A stretch of 43,601 nucleotides of DNA from Chromera velia (lineage: Eukaryota > Sar > Chromeraceae), in assembly GCA_018398765.1 (NCBI GenBank), contig JAHBMJ010005906.1, forward strand, positions 17,040 to 60,640. Direction: 5' to 3'. The notes under the pieces are model-generated. The model searched no databases. It was not told the origin of the DNA and saw only the letters and a list, made by a program, of their open reading frames with translations. Below are positions 28,391 to 39,200 of the stretch, piece by piece. The position numbers and the translations under genes are program-made. The number at the start of each line of letters is the position of its first letter. Positions within the stretch are counted from its first letter, which is position 1.

Positions 28391-29243
28391 AGCGTGAATT
28401 GATTCAAAGCAGGTAAAAAAAACGCACGTTGTGGAAGGAAGCAGAGAAGCGAAGGGCTCTCTGCATGTGTTGCTCGATCTGTCTTATGGTGCGTGTAGGT
28501 GTGGGTCTACATGTATATACGCCTGCCTGTGTATGGAATTGTCAGATGTGAGAGTGCCAGGCACGCGGGAACAAAAGAAGGAGAATGGACCGGGGAAAGG
28601 AGGAAGGACTGCAGGAAGTAAAGCAGAGAGCTAGTACAGAGACACAGAAAGGAACGAGCATGCAGGCGAGCATACAGGTAGGGAGAGTCTCATAAAGATA
28701 GGCAGAGAGAAGGAGGGAGAGAGAGACAGTGAGAGGAGAGAGAGAAGGAGGGAGAGCGACTGCAGATACATTGCGCAGAAAGGCGAGAACAGAGCCAGTC
28801 TTTCTTCACATCCGCAAAGAGGACGGCAGAAATCATGCATGCACCATGCATTAAGGCGATTCAGAGAAAAGAGCACCGAACAGCTAGGCCATCTGCCCGG
28901 CCGTCGTCATCTCTCTCACCTTTTCCTTCGCATAAGCTTCCTCGCTCGTGACGACTCACTATACTGACCCTTTCGTCAATGCGCCGGACCGAGGAGGTGA
29001 GTGAGATCTCGTTGTCATTTCTCTGCAGGCATGCATCAACAATTCGCACGTTGCGTGCACAGGCCTTTCTGTCTGTTTGCCGTGTGAATTGAGTCGATGG
29101 AGACAGGTAGAAAGAAAAAAACACACATTGTGGATGGAAGCAGAGAAGCAGAGAAGCGAAGTGGAAAAGGCTGATCGAAAACGAATTACATTGATTCAGA
29201 AAGGAATCGTTTGTCCCCACGCTTCGCTTCCGGACCCACTTCA

Positions 29244-30098
29244 TCATGACGCAGAAGCAGCGAGATGGGAAGCTTCACCACCACGATCTTCCCCTCGGGA
29301 TTGCAGGATGATCCTCAGGTGCTCTGCCATGCACCGAGAGGTATGCCCAAATGCACACCAGAGCGAAGAGCTGGAAGCCAGCAGAGCCGAGCCCCATGCA
29401 CGACCCGACGTGCCCCCATCCTTTTCCCGCCCGTAAAGAAACTTCAACCCCCACATAGCCCGCGCAACACAGAAAGACAAGAAAACCGCCACGCGGTATA
29501 CAGGTCCACCCCTTGGTGAACCCTCCTCACGAAGAAGCGGAAGTCCCTCTCCTCCCACTTGAGCACCCCAAAACACCCGGCCCAGCCTGCCTGGAAAACA
29601 ACAAAGTACTCCACAAAGTGGGGGGGTATAGTCCGTCCTTCAAGCTCTCTGGCAGGAGGGCACCAAGGAAGTCTTCGAAGAAGAGAAGAGAGCCGCTCAG
29701 ATCTATACAGACTCGCAAAATGAGGCCGCCGCCTCCAGGACCTCCCCCCCCCTGCCACAGGGGAACCAGATCCCTGCCGCCGCGCACACAGCGTAGACCG
29801 CAGGGGCATGCAGCCAGAATTACCGCAAGACGGGGCCTCCTTTCCGCCAAGGAGTTGACCCGCATGTGGCGAACAATTCCCCAGAGGACCTTTTTGGCCA
29901 TTCCCGCGTTCCCCTGCCTATCCTCATCCGAAGAGGCATCCGATGCCTCTTCCTTCTCCCTTTTCTTCCTGCTCGCCTCAAGAAGCGTCTGCTGCCACTG
30001 CAGCATCACCTGCTTCTGCTTTTCCTTTCTTTCCTCCTCTACTCTTGCGAAGGCGGTCTTCTGGGACAAGATCACTTTCCCTTCACCTCAAGACGACC
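29244..30098 (-). CDS. Putative multi-span membrane protein, with frame changes
   Basis: The first part (30098-29640) is a clean frame: TAFARVEEERKEKQKQVMLQ with a charged helix, then VRHMRVNSLAERRPRLAVIL, RVCIDLSGSLLFFEDFLGAL and LPESLKD. At a run of eight G/C near 29621 the frame shifts to PPHFVEYFVVFQAGWAGCFG and FVRRVHQGVDLYTAWRFSCL, and shifts again to ARAMWGLKFLYGREKDGG, ending at 29244. Read together they give a basic N-terminal helix and three or four amphipathic or hydrophobic segments, reminiscent of peroxisomal PEX11-like proteins, but without a diagnostic motif. The 5' end abuts repeat R2. Confidence 0.4.
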
Positions 30099-30852
30099 GA
30101 GAAGAGGAAGGGCCACAAGACAAGTCGCAGGCACAGGGCACATGACAAGGAACAAAAGGACTGCGTCCGGGACGCGATCGGAGGCAACCGAAATCGACAT
30201 CTTAAGAAAAAAAAAGAAGCAAAGCTCTGCCAGGCTTGGAGACGGGAGACAGACGACGCGGCAACGACACCGACAAGTGCTCAGGGGTTTGGGACTCGTT
30301 ACCAGCCGCCCGGAACTCAAAACGCACAAATTGAACGATTTCTGCTCAGAACCTGCCGCCAACTGTTGGAAGTACCTCAGTCGCTTTTTGGACGCAGTGC
30401 ATGGGATCTCAGGGAGCCGCGAGTTGAATAAGTGCACAGAAACGTGCTTCATTCAGGCACACATACGTGAGTATACACGTGTATCAAATGAACGAGGCAT
30501 GCGACACGGAGCATCTGCAGACTGAAACGGGGATGATCCCCATGATGCGGTCGCCATCCTTCAGACTGAAGCGCTCCACGCAGGGACGGTTTCGGCTTGT
30601 AGGCACTCGCGAGCGAATGTCTTCTTGCCGGGCTCCCTGGTTCTTGTCCCCCCCCCCTTTTGAAGTCGGGGAGGGGGGAGAAGAACCAGGGATCCGTCAG
30701 AGATCTTAACGTCGACCTGTTGCGGCTGTGACGGCCAGAGAGCCCATTCATGGAGGAGCGTCTCCTCGCCTGCATACATACCATGGAAAGCGAGGCATCT
30801 GCGCACGGACCTATACTGACCTGCATGGCGGCCACCTGGGCACTTGACGCAG
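30079..30852. repeat. Dispersed repeat R2, copy 2
   Basis: Second copy of the repeat at 4871-5490. It differs by small indels and by an internal extra segment at about 30553-30716 with 11-bp perfect arms CCCTGGTTCTT / AAGAACCAGGG flanking C- and G-runs (30635-30691), a strong hairpin. The left end falls at the start of a protein-like frame. 30853-31480 holds only short repeats (GAGGATACCT; GCCATGACTGTCA) and no gene. Confidence 0.85.
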
Positions 30853-31480
30853 CGTGTCTCCCTGCACGTCTAATTTGACATGTGAAATCGACCTCTCCAT
30901 TAACTGCAAAGGCCGTATCCCAATTAGGCTCCCATGTACGCGAAGGCGTAAATTCAAAGGATCAATCAACATGATAGATTTTCACAGAGAAAGGACTGAC
31001 ATTCAGCCTGTTCCCCGCGACCTTGTGTGCCCGCATCCATGCTATGGCGTCCCATGTAGCTTCGACGTTCACAAACTTGACGATCGCCCTGCCATGACTG
31101 TCATGACTGTCACATAGGATATATAGGCATAACTACGGTTAGCAACACTGAGGGTGGTTGAGGATACCTGAGGATACCTGAGATTACTTGAGGTATACTG
31201 AGTCGTCCTGAGGACCGCTGATACCCAAGCACTCCTTTATCTTTCAAGTTGCATGCAAAGCTAGAGGAAGGGGTGGCCCGGTTCGGGCACGACTCACCTA
31301 GAAGAATCATGTGATTTTTACAAATATCAGAAGGGCATGGATTACTTGCATACATCCATGTATAGTCACGTCAGAACTGTCAACTGTATCCCGAGAACAC
31401 CTCAAGCCACCTCACGCTGACTGAGAGAGAGAGAGAGAACACGGCTTGGAGCCCTTATGTCTTGAAGAGGCTCCGACATT

Positions 31481-31640
31481 TTACTGCTCCTCCTGCCGAA
31501 GCTCGTCTTGGGTCGGGGAGCGAGCCGGAACATTCTCTTCCACCTTGACGTTTGCATCGGAGGGGCTGGCTCCGTATTCGCGCTGCCCCCGGTCCTCTCT
31601 TAGCCTGGTGGCAGGCAAATTGTCACTCGGCGTGCCATAT
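31481..31640 (-). CDS. Short C-terminal exon, unknown
   Basis: The minus frame reads SDNLPATRLREDRGQREYGA, SPSDANVKVEENVPARSPTQ and DELRQEEQ with a stop at 31481. It is polar and probably disordered. The upstream limit is unclear; CATGACTGTCAC motifs at 31640-31690 lie outside it. Confidence 0.3.
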
Positions 31641-32159
31641 ATCATGACTGTCACATATTCGAAAAACACATATACTGCCATGACTGTCACTTTCATAGCA
31701 ACATCATAGCACACCGCCTTCAATTCTACCTTCGACATCACGCAGCACAATAGGTAGCCGTCATGGAAGACAATGAGGTGACTGCGAAAACGCGAGAGAC
31801 AACAGCAGCACCATAGAGGGAAATTGCGCACAGAACCGGCGAGCAAAGGCACAGAGAGTCAGACATAGGCGTCCTCGCCACGTCGCGCAAAAAATCCAAA
31901 ACCTTCACCCAGCCCTTCCACAAAGCGGGATCCGTCTCCTCTGAATGCCACCATGCGACACAACCTCGTGAATCCAAGAGAAACTTCAGAGAACAGGCGA
32001 CAAAAACACACAGAAAATCCAGAGAACAGTTCACACACAGTCGGTTTCTGGAAGCGAACCGTCCACATGGACCCCGGCTCGATCCCTGCAGGAGAAGGGC
32101 CAAGCCCGATCGCATTGGAGAGCTACCAGCTCACCCTTAGTCCCCAACCTCCTTGCCTC

Positions 32160-32474
32160 ACTCAGGACCTCCTCGGAAATTGGAGGGTCGTAAGCCGATT
32201 CGACAGTCCGTCCCTCGCAATTCGTGTCCTCTTCTTGAAAACAGGGAAACAGGCGCTCTCCCTCCCCCCGATTTTCGCCGTGCTGTCCTGCCAGACCAGG
32301 CAGTTTGCCGGTTTTGCATCCCTGTGCCACACACCCTTCTTGTGCAGGTACCCAATGCCATGCACACAGAAGGCCGTGCAACACGCATTGGACCATCTGC
32401 TCAGTCAAAAAAACGGATTTCTTGAAGAGCCGGCGCAGATCAGAGTCTCCCACTTCCATGACTGTCTCCATGTC
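32160..32474 (-). pseudogene. MAPK-like protein kinase catalytic fragment
   Basis: The exon starts at 32474 after CATGGTTTCTGCAG: METVMEVGDSDLRRLFKKSV, FLTEQMVQCVLHGL. A one-base frame change near 32370 is followed by MHGIGYLHKKGVWHRDAKPA with NCLVWQDSTAKIG, the catalytic loop (HRD-x-KPxN) of CMGC kinases; LFKKS-x-FLTE and PANCLV are typical of alveolate MAPK-like kinases. After KIG the DFG and APE elements are missing and the frame stops at 32162. Further left (31740-32115) the strand has protein-like WHSEETDPALWKGWVKVLDF, perhaps a later exon. Probably a decayed kinase, or a real one with homopolymer errors. Confidence 0.5.
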
Positions 32475-32730
32475 CTGCAGAAACCATGCATTCAAACAAC
32501 AATAACGAACCTGGGAGAGTCAAGCAGCAGTACCACGGAAACAAGACGCATCTTCAGTCTTCAAACAGTGGAGGGACATATTAGTAGTCAAAATTGCAAT
32601 CTCGTGAGGTCTCAGCCCCTCTCCATTCCGCCACCACATTTCCGAGAGCGTTGGCCATTCTTGGTGAGAAATCCATGTTGAAGGGAAATTGAATTAGGCA
32701 TTCTGAGGAGATCGGAAACTACTTCAGAAC

Positions 32731-32734
32731 ACGT

Positions 32735-32767
<33 letters not shown>

Positions 32768-32784
32768 CACACACACACACACAC
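32731..32784. repeat. (CA)n microsatellite
   Basis: Compound CA/GCAC tract of about 54 bp. Confidence 0.95.
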
Positions 32785-33225
32785 GCACGCACCACCCATC
32801 CCACACACCCATAATTTGGACAGGCCACCGGACAGCCTGATCTGCGGAGAATTGGTGCACTTTCCTCGGCTTTGGGCTGCAGCGCCCGGGACTGCTGGTG
32901 CTGAGCATCAGCTTCGACACCAACTGACTGCAAGAGACAAGAAAACTCCATTTTGTGAGGAGCAAACTAGCAAGATGAATGGAATCAGAAGGAATCGATC
33001 AAGTGGACGTCACAGACAAACCTTTTCCTCTTCTGGATGATCTGTTGAGCCAAAGTCTTCAGATTTGTGCCCTTGTCCTCTTCCATTGCTGCTTGCTTTT
33101 GCTAACTGTCTTCAACACGCAAGAAGCGTTGCAGCGCAGGTTGTCAGATTGAGAACGAAAGTTTCACGCCTGTCCAGACAAAAGGTGAGAGTTTCGATCG
33201 TCTTGGTCTGTGGAGATGTGCGCTT

Positions 33226-33690
33226 CTACAGGGGAGAACAGTTTTGAGAAGGCATGAATGCGTGCACAACACACGATCGAGGCTGTATCTTAAGCCTGGC
33301 TGCCGGCGTTCTAAAAACCATCCATGCAACCAACCAGTGAACGACCGCAGTGTTGTCTGCGAACAATTCATCCGGAATAGCAATTCTCGTCATGCACATG
33401 GACGGACATGCATAAGTTTCCAAAGCCTTTTTCGTCCCATTGAAGATTCCGTCTCTGCATATATGCCCACCGCCTTGAGCGCCCCCTTCTGCAGCTCAGG
33501 GAAGTCTTCACATCCCACGAACCACCTCACCAGTTTCGCCGCGCCTTCTGCCACGTCTCTTGCCTTTCTCTCTGTCTTCTCATCTGTCGACTCCGTCACA
33601 GAGTCTCTCTCTTTGACCACTCTCCCACGATATGACCATACGCAGCATGCGTTCCTCCACTCCATCGTACAGGAAGAGAAAGAAAGAGAC
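33226..33690 (-). CDS. Unassigned coding-like region
   Basis: Overlapping minus frames look coding: GVEERMLRMVI near 33660, RGRVVKERDSVTESTDEKTE and AKLVRWFVGCEDFPELQKGA, LKAVGIYAETESS down to about 33430, and IPDELFADNTAVVHWLVAWM (33390-33320). At least two frame changes or introns are required. No family recognised. Confidence 0.3.
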
Positions 33691-33989
33691 GCCGCAAGAG
33701 GAAAAAGTGTCTAGAAGCTCAATGCACGCATCCGTATCCCTCCCCTCACCAACTAGCCGACCAACCAACCCACCCATTGAATGCAAAACGCAGATCCACC
33801 CAAAATCAAAGACCAAGGAAGAGGAACGGACCGCCCCGGACAAAAAGTTGGTACGTCCAGGAACAGCAGACGGGGGCAAACAAGTGAGACGTGACACGAT
33901 GTGACAGTGACAGTGACACGCTCCAGCACGACACAGAGAAGTAACAAGACCCCCTTTTCCCTTCCTTTCTTTCTTTATCACCCTTGCAA

Positions 33990-34246
33990 GCAGACAGGCA
34001 GGCAAATAGATGCAAATGTAGTCAGAGAGTTAGAAACGTTGGAGTTGGATGGAAAGAAGCACAAACATGTGTTGGTCGACTCATCATTTCAAAAGTTGAT
34101 CGAGCGAGGGAACACGAGGAAGGAGACAACCACAGGTCTCCTTGTAAGGAAAATAAGTCCAACCGATTACTTCAACCCTGGTCACTATGAGAGTATCTGG
34201 CTATATACACGTGTGTGCACTTCTCCGACACGCCCTGGCCTTTAAC
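33990..34246 (+). CDS. Possible plus-strand exon
   Basis: The plus frame reads DANVVRELETLELDGKKHKH, VLVDSSFQKLIERGNTRKET and VRKISPTDYFNPGHYESIWL, ending in TAA at 34243-34245. Composition is clearly protein-like; a CCCTTGCAAG lies just upstream as a possible acceptor. No family recognised. 34250-35027 shows no gene. Confidence 0.35.
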
Positions 34247-35027
34247 TTCTACCTCACTCACACGCCACCGCAGGTTCCCAGAACGGCCTGCAGCCCACTC
34301 ATGCAGCAGTGCGCTACCCCCAGTCCCATGCAGGGCGGGTGAAAGGTGGAGGCCTCGGGTTCTGCCATGACCTGCAAACAGATATGCATTCTATACGCAT
34401 TCGTCAGAGAGAAAAGGCAGGAGTCACTGTGCGGAAACCAAAATGCCTCTCAAAATATCGACACGCCGACTGACAAACAAAGCGACGCTCGGTGAACTGA
34501 GACCTACCAAGACAGACACAGAGTTATCGAGAGTGACTGAACGAAGCCATGACTGAAAGAGATGACAGACTACCTTAGACTCAGGGAACAGTGAACAGTC
34601 GACAGGGTCCTCTTTCGCATCTCCTGCATTTGCTTCTGCATCTCCTGATGGGTATGCAGGAGATGACTCACTGACGTAATCAGAGGTGAGAGCACCTGAG
34701 ACTCTGTGAGACCGAATCTCTGACGAGGAGAGAGACCAATGAGGCCCCTCTCGAAAACCTCACTCGCCCCCCCCCTCTGCCCCCTGACCTGCAGTCCAAG
34801 ACTGATTGTTTGACTATCGTGGACCCAGGAGCAGACTGACTAACTGACTGATCGTATCGGAAGAGGGCGACAGGCGCTCAATTATAGAGATGGGATAGGA
34901 GTCTTATAGCAGAGTCTTCCTATACGCATGATGGCCCGGGCCAGACTCGCTCATTCGTGTGTAATTAATGCGTGTGTTTTCTCTTGCATGAACAGCGTTG
35001 CACGAGATTTGTACTTATGGGTGCACA

Positions 35028-35536
35028 TCATGATGGATTCCTTCCTGATGAATGTTCCTTGCAAGTCATCACGAGACGCTCTTTAATTTCCAGGTACAAA
35101 TTTTGAAGCTGCTTTTGCCTCGCTTTTTGTGTGATGTTGTGGCGGTAGTCGCTGAGGTACATTTCCCTTTCGTCTGGGAGATTCCTTTCTATACGGTCAC
35201 ATGCGATTGCGTTTCGGCTTTTGTGCACAGACTTCACAACCATATAGAAAGCTACAACTTTCTTGCACATGTCGTGGATGGTTCTCCACTGCAACCAGTA
35301 CCTCTCATCTTCATCTACAAATTCTATCCGCTTGCTGTCGTCCAGGAAGTCTAAGTAACCCTGGGGAGACAGAGAAGAGTATAGGGCCAGTAAGGGGTCC
35401 TCTTATTTTGATTGTAATCTCTCTCTATTACTTGTCGACGTATGTTTTGTTTCAGTGCTCTTTTTTCGTGTCAAAAGTACTCATTGCTTACCATTTGAAC
35501 TACAAGCTCATTGAGTTTGGCTACCTGATTCGTCAT
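35028..35536 (-). CDS. Small complete two-exon gene, unknown function
   Basis: Exon 1 (35536-35492) is exactly 15 codons, MTNQVAKLNELVVQM, followed by GTAAGC. Exon 2 (35360-35028) starts after TCTGTCTCCCCAG in phase 0: GYLDFLDDSKRIEFVDEDER, then YWLQWRTIHDMCKKVVAFYM and LSDYRHNITQKARQKQLQNL, stop at 35028. The protein has 125 residues, no signal peptide and no membrane segment, and is mostly charged helix. Both splice sites are canonical and the frame is clean, unusual for this window. The 131-bp intron has no repeat. Function unknown. Confidence 0.7.
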
Positions 35537-35886
35537 GGTTAGCGAGAGCCACTTCCCTTTTTAAAGACACGGTATCTGCTTCATGGTGTTGTCGGAGACG
35601 GCTCCGTGTTTGCCGCCCGTATAGACGGTAAAGCTAATTTGAGAATAACGACTTTTACATGTTCGGGCAACGCTGCAGATGGACACGATCCACCCTCTCG
35701 CCCCACCAGATTCACACAGTCGCTTAGTGAATCCGTGATATCCCCGTCCCCACCCCGGCCCAACGCTTCACGTTTCTTCACATTCGATCATTGATGCATC
35801 TATCCCTCCATTCCTTTTGAAACATTCGTTCATTGTTTCGATTGAAGTTCTGGAACTTTGTCCATTTTGAATCTTCTCGGGGCCCT

Positions 35887-36180
35887 TTAAGTTACCCTCT
35901 TTTTCCTTACACAGCAGCGCAGCGATCTCTCTCGATGTCACGGCACAGCTCAGCCGAGCGTTCGCCTGAGCAAGTCATCACCGCACCCTCCCCAAATCAC
36001 CACCCCCGGGCCGTGGTTTGTTGTCTGGCCTTCTTTTACCCGAATCATTTTGATTGCAATACGAAGGCCAGACTGCTTCTCGTATCCTTCGTACACTGTC
36101 CCAAATCCCCCCAGGCCTCTAATCTGCCTCACAACAATGTACTCCCTCGTGCTGTCTCCCTCAAATTGAATTGAACGAAC
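35887..36180 (-). pseudogene. Dispersed repeat R1, copy 2: kinase glycine-loop fragment
   Basis: On the minus strand: QPVRSIQFEGDSTREYIVVR, QIRGLGGFGTVYEGYEKQSG, LRIAIKMIRVKEGQ. This is subdomains I-II of a protein kinase: glycine loop GLGGFGTVY and the AIK lysine. The frame then runs into TTNHGPG with no donor and ends, so no catalytic core follows. The loop is intact here, unlike copy 1 at 4.7 kb. The MAPK-like catalytic fragment at 32.4 kb is on the same strand but a complete independent gene lies between, so they are probably not one gene. Confidence 0.65.
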
Positions 36181-36390
36181 GGGTTGCAACTTGAGAGGCA
36201 AAGAGTGGAGACACACCGGGATACCGCCCCAATCCGTAACCGTACCCCCAGCAGTTTAGACATGCCCACCGATGAGGCCGCTAGAAACGCTTCAACACAA
36301 GACGGTCGAAATCCGTCCCCCTCTGTGATTCGGAAGGCTGGCAGGAGCGCTTGGACACAACACATCAGTTCTCATTACCCACCGATCACC

Positions 36391-36850
36391 TCAGTTCTGG
36401 ATCCACAAAAACGAATTGGCCTCGAGACGCATTGGCCTCAGAAGCTCTGAGATGAGCAGCACCAAACACGTCTTGTGGGTTCCCTGGAGGGTTTTGAAGA
36501 AGCGGGACATGAGGGCGGGGGTGAGAGGGAGGTTTTCATTGAGGTGGCTTCTGATGGCAGTTCTAATGCAGAGGGATATGGGGAGGGAACGAGTCTGCAT
36601 CATCGGGCACTCACCTTCCTTGCTGCTACTGCGGATCTCAAACGGTAGCCTGTCGGCGGGGCCGCGAAGAGGCCGGCCTGTCTGCGCGGACTGCTTGGCC
36701 AATAGGGAGATCCAATTCAGCCTCCTCAATTTTCTTTCCCTTGTCTTGCCAGAGAAACAGCGTCATCTCCGCTTTGGTTGCTTCCCCGAAATCTGCCTCC
36801 TTGAGTGAGGGACGGAGACGGGCTAGCACTTTCTTCTTCGTCCCTTCCTG
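36391..36850 (-). CDS. Unknown gene fragment
   Basis: The minus strand encodes ARLRPSLKEADFGEATKAEM, TLFLWQDKGKKIEEAELDLP and IGQAVRADRP (36830-36660). After a frame change comes FEIRSSSKE with a GGTGAGT donor near 36615. Farther on, after CTGCCATCAG (36560), SHLNENLPLTPALMSRFFKT and LVLLISELLRPMRLEANSFL follow to a stop at 36391. Fits two or three exons. Upstream two tandem copies of a 24-bp unit (GAGTCGAGTGACATCAAAGG) lie at 36885-36925. No family recognised. Confidence 0.4.
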
Positions 36851-37219
36851 GCAGATCCTCTCTCTCTCCCGAGAGCTGCCCAGAGTCGAGTGACATCAAA
36901 GGTTGAGAGTCGAGTGACATCAAAGGCACTCACTCATGTATTGATAGACACTCTGTATAGGGCCTGTCTAGCGAAGCCTGCCACCCTCCAGGCCGAGTCG
37001 CTGCAGCCGGCATTCCATGGAACAGACTTTAGTATGCGCACATACCAAATTTTATAAAAATGTTCGGTGCTGTCACTAATTGGTAATCTTGAATGATAAT
37101 GCTCAGCCCCGCGCACACGCGGAACGTTTCCGTCCAGGTAGACACCTGCCCGCGTGATGATGTACCCCGGAAAGCTCAAGTTGTCTATATGTGAACGGGG
37201 AAAAGACCCCCCCTTGACA

Positions 37220-37520
37220 CTATAGGAGGTCTTTCATTACGTTGACACTGTGCTTGACAGCTCTAGAGGCCTGGAGGCCGTTCAGAACGTTGTCACTGTG
37301 CCTGACAGACTCAGACAGAAGCTCATCGCTCTTGTCAAGTGTGTGATGGACGTGAAAGGCTTGGTAGCCAAAGGGGCCGATGACAACACAGAGGAAGACA
37401 AGAAGGAATCCCAAGGGCTTTCCGAGGAAGGCTTTCCTCAAGAGGCAGGAGGAACTGGTTCTCGTCCTCTCTCCGGAGGCCGACCGCCCCCTGAAGAGAA
37501 AGAAACGCCAGACTGAGCTC
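37220..37520 (-). CDS. Membrane-anchored protein, C-terminal part
   Basis: The minus frame reads SVWRFFLFRGRSASGERTRT, LLRKAFLGKPLG, one strong hydrophobic helix (FLLVFLCVVIGPFGYQAF), then HVHHTLDKSDELLSESVRHS and an amphipathic helix ending KDLL at the stop (37220). One transmembrane pass followed by a soluble tail of about 50 residues. An in-frame stop lies upstream near 37520, so the first exon is elsewhere. No family recognised. Confidence 0.45.
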
Positions 37521-37800
37521 TATAGGAGACGATCTGACATCCCAAAGCGAGGAGCGTCTCCCACTCCCAGGCTGCATGGGAGAACCTGATGGAAGCGAAT
37601 GCCTTTGCTGAGACCCCGCCTCCCGCACCGGCTCCTGTGCCCGAGGTGCCCTTCTACGTCTTCTCGTGGATCTTGAACTGTTAGAGCAACCACATCACCA
37701 GAGGATCACCGATGTCATTCCCGGCGTTTAGCCAAAGCATGGGCAGGAGATCAGAAGTCTCGTCGCCATTCACTGGCGTAACGAGGATCTCACACGGGTA

Positions 37801-38480
37801 CTAGCACAGCACATACGACGAAGGAAGTATAGCATGCCACAGCAGTCGATCGAGCGTAGGATCAGTCTCTCTCACAGCTTTTAATGCACGAATCAGGGCT
37901 GGTGCAAAACACATTGCCGTCACTATGCATGCCATGCACAGAATCAATTGAAATGCTGCTGTCGGCTTGCAGATACCACCCACTTCATCGAGGAAAACCT
38001 TGCCGTGACGGTCGTGCAGCTTGCTGAGATAGTCCTCGAACCTCCTCTCAATGCAGCTTCAAGACCATTCGCCGCGCAAAATTTCAGTGGCCCCAAATGG
38101 AAAATTTTACGGATGATTGAAACTGCGTCTCCGCCCTCTGTTTGTTGAGAGACAGTGAAAGGACTGAGTCTCTGCGCCCCGCTCTTCGAAAAGTGTAGCC
38201 AGGAAGTCGGGATCAAAGTGTTCAGCCACGCCCAGGCAGTATCCGGCAGTATCTCGGTCGAATTCCAGACAGACGCCATCGCCTTGGCGTTGGCATATAC
38301 CTGTTCAGCAGCAAGCGTCGAACATCCGTCTTGCAAGCAACCGATTGGCCAAGCGCTCTCCTTCAACCCGCAAAAATAATGGACAGAGGACCATGCAATC
38401 AAAGCAAATCGTTTGATGGACGGTAGAAAGATTGCCGACTTGTCCCTCTGCGGACCGGTAGGTATACCCGTTCCATTCAT
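37801..38480 (-). CDS. Unassigned coding-like region
   Basis: Two frames compete. One is open for 178 codons (38477-37944; MASVWNSTEILPDTAWAWLN). The other has stops but stretches that look better conserved: GVAEHFDPDFLATLFEERGA, ERRFEDYLSKLHDRHGKVFL and GICKPTAAFQLILCMACIVT, ending at 37801 with a hydrophobic segment. The second frame also follows on from the MORN-like frame upstream. Probably a decayed or error-containing gene. Confidence 0.3.
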
Positions 38481-38590
38481 CCTCCCATCTGCTTATTCGC
38501 CCTCGTAATAGTCGCCTTTAGAAAAGTCGAACCTTCCAAAGCCCTCCATCATGCCATTCTTCCATTGTCCCGCGTACTTTCCTCCAGAGG
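38465..38590 (-). pseudogene. MORN-repeat fragment
   Basis: On the minus strand: GGKYAGQWKNGMMEGFGRFD, FSKGDYYEGE, a TAA, then ADGRMNG. This is a complete MORN motif (YxGxWxxGxxxGxGxxxxxxGxxYxGEW) in which the final Trp position is a stop codon. A neighbouring frame continues NGYTYRSAEGQVG. MORN proteins are common in alveolate cytoskeleton. Probably a pseudogene or a sequence error. Confidence 0.5.
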
Positions 38591-38954
38591 CGAAACGTGT
38601 GATAGAAACTCACTGTCGCGAGAGAAGTCAACTGAAGGTTTTGCTTATATCCACCTTCTTTCCCGTACAACAAAAACATGCGCGCCCGATCTTTGTTTCC
38701 TTCGGCAGAACTTTCAATCAGAGCTACCGCTCTCTCTCTGCAAATCTGTTGGCTTCCTTTTGTTTGACCTCCCTGAACCCCATTCTCTCGTTCTATGCTA
38801 ATTTGTAATGAGGACAGAAGGTCGGTCAGTCGGTCAGGGTCGCCGTCGCGCGCCGCCTGCGGTTGGCGAAAAATTCTCTCCTTTGCCTGCTTGCTCTGCA
38901 GCCCGCGATCGATGAAATCTGTGTGTATGCGATCGATAATGTCTGTGTGTGTCC

Positions 38955-39200
38955 TTCACCATGCAGGGGCTTCGTCGCAAATGCAGACGTCCCAGTTGCG
39001 CTCCTTTTTGGAGAGTGTTGCAGCGTACAAACCCAGTTTGCGATGGGTTGTTATGAGAACCCCAGCAGCATGCAGTGAAAGGATTCGCCACAGAAGTGGG
39101 GGTATTGAAACCAGGGGAAGGGTGAAAACGTGACGGCAGCGTCCCTCACAGCGGCCCCTGCTCCTATATAGACCCCTGCTAAAAAAAATCCCAGGCTTGG
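38955..39200 (-). CDS. SNF2/ERCC6-like helicase fragment
   Basis: The minus frame reads PPLLWRILSLHAAGVLITTH, RKLGLYAATLSKKERNWDVC, ICDEAPAW and then a TG|GTGAAGG donor near 38955. Spacing and residues resemble SNF2-family motif Ib-II (GVLITTYxxLRLYxxxLxxxxWDYVILDEGH); here DEGH is DEAP. The frame stays open upstream to 39486, but without a Walker A. No downstream SNF2 exon was found, so this may be a remnant. Confidence 0.35.

Noticed and set aside
29866-30525. 219-codon plus frame
   Set aside because: It is antisense to the membrane-protein exon and continues into non-coding repeat R2, where the other copy does not keep the frame.
32160-36180. One kinase gene joining the glycine-loop exon at 36.1 kb with the HRD exon at 32.4 kb
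   Set aside because: A complete independent gene (35028-35536) lies between on the same strand, and the loop exon has no donor.
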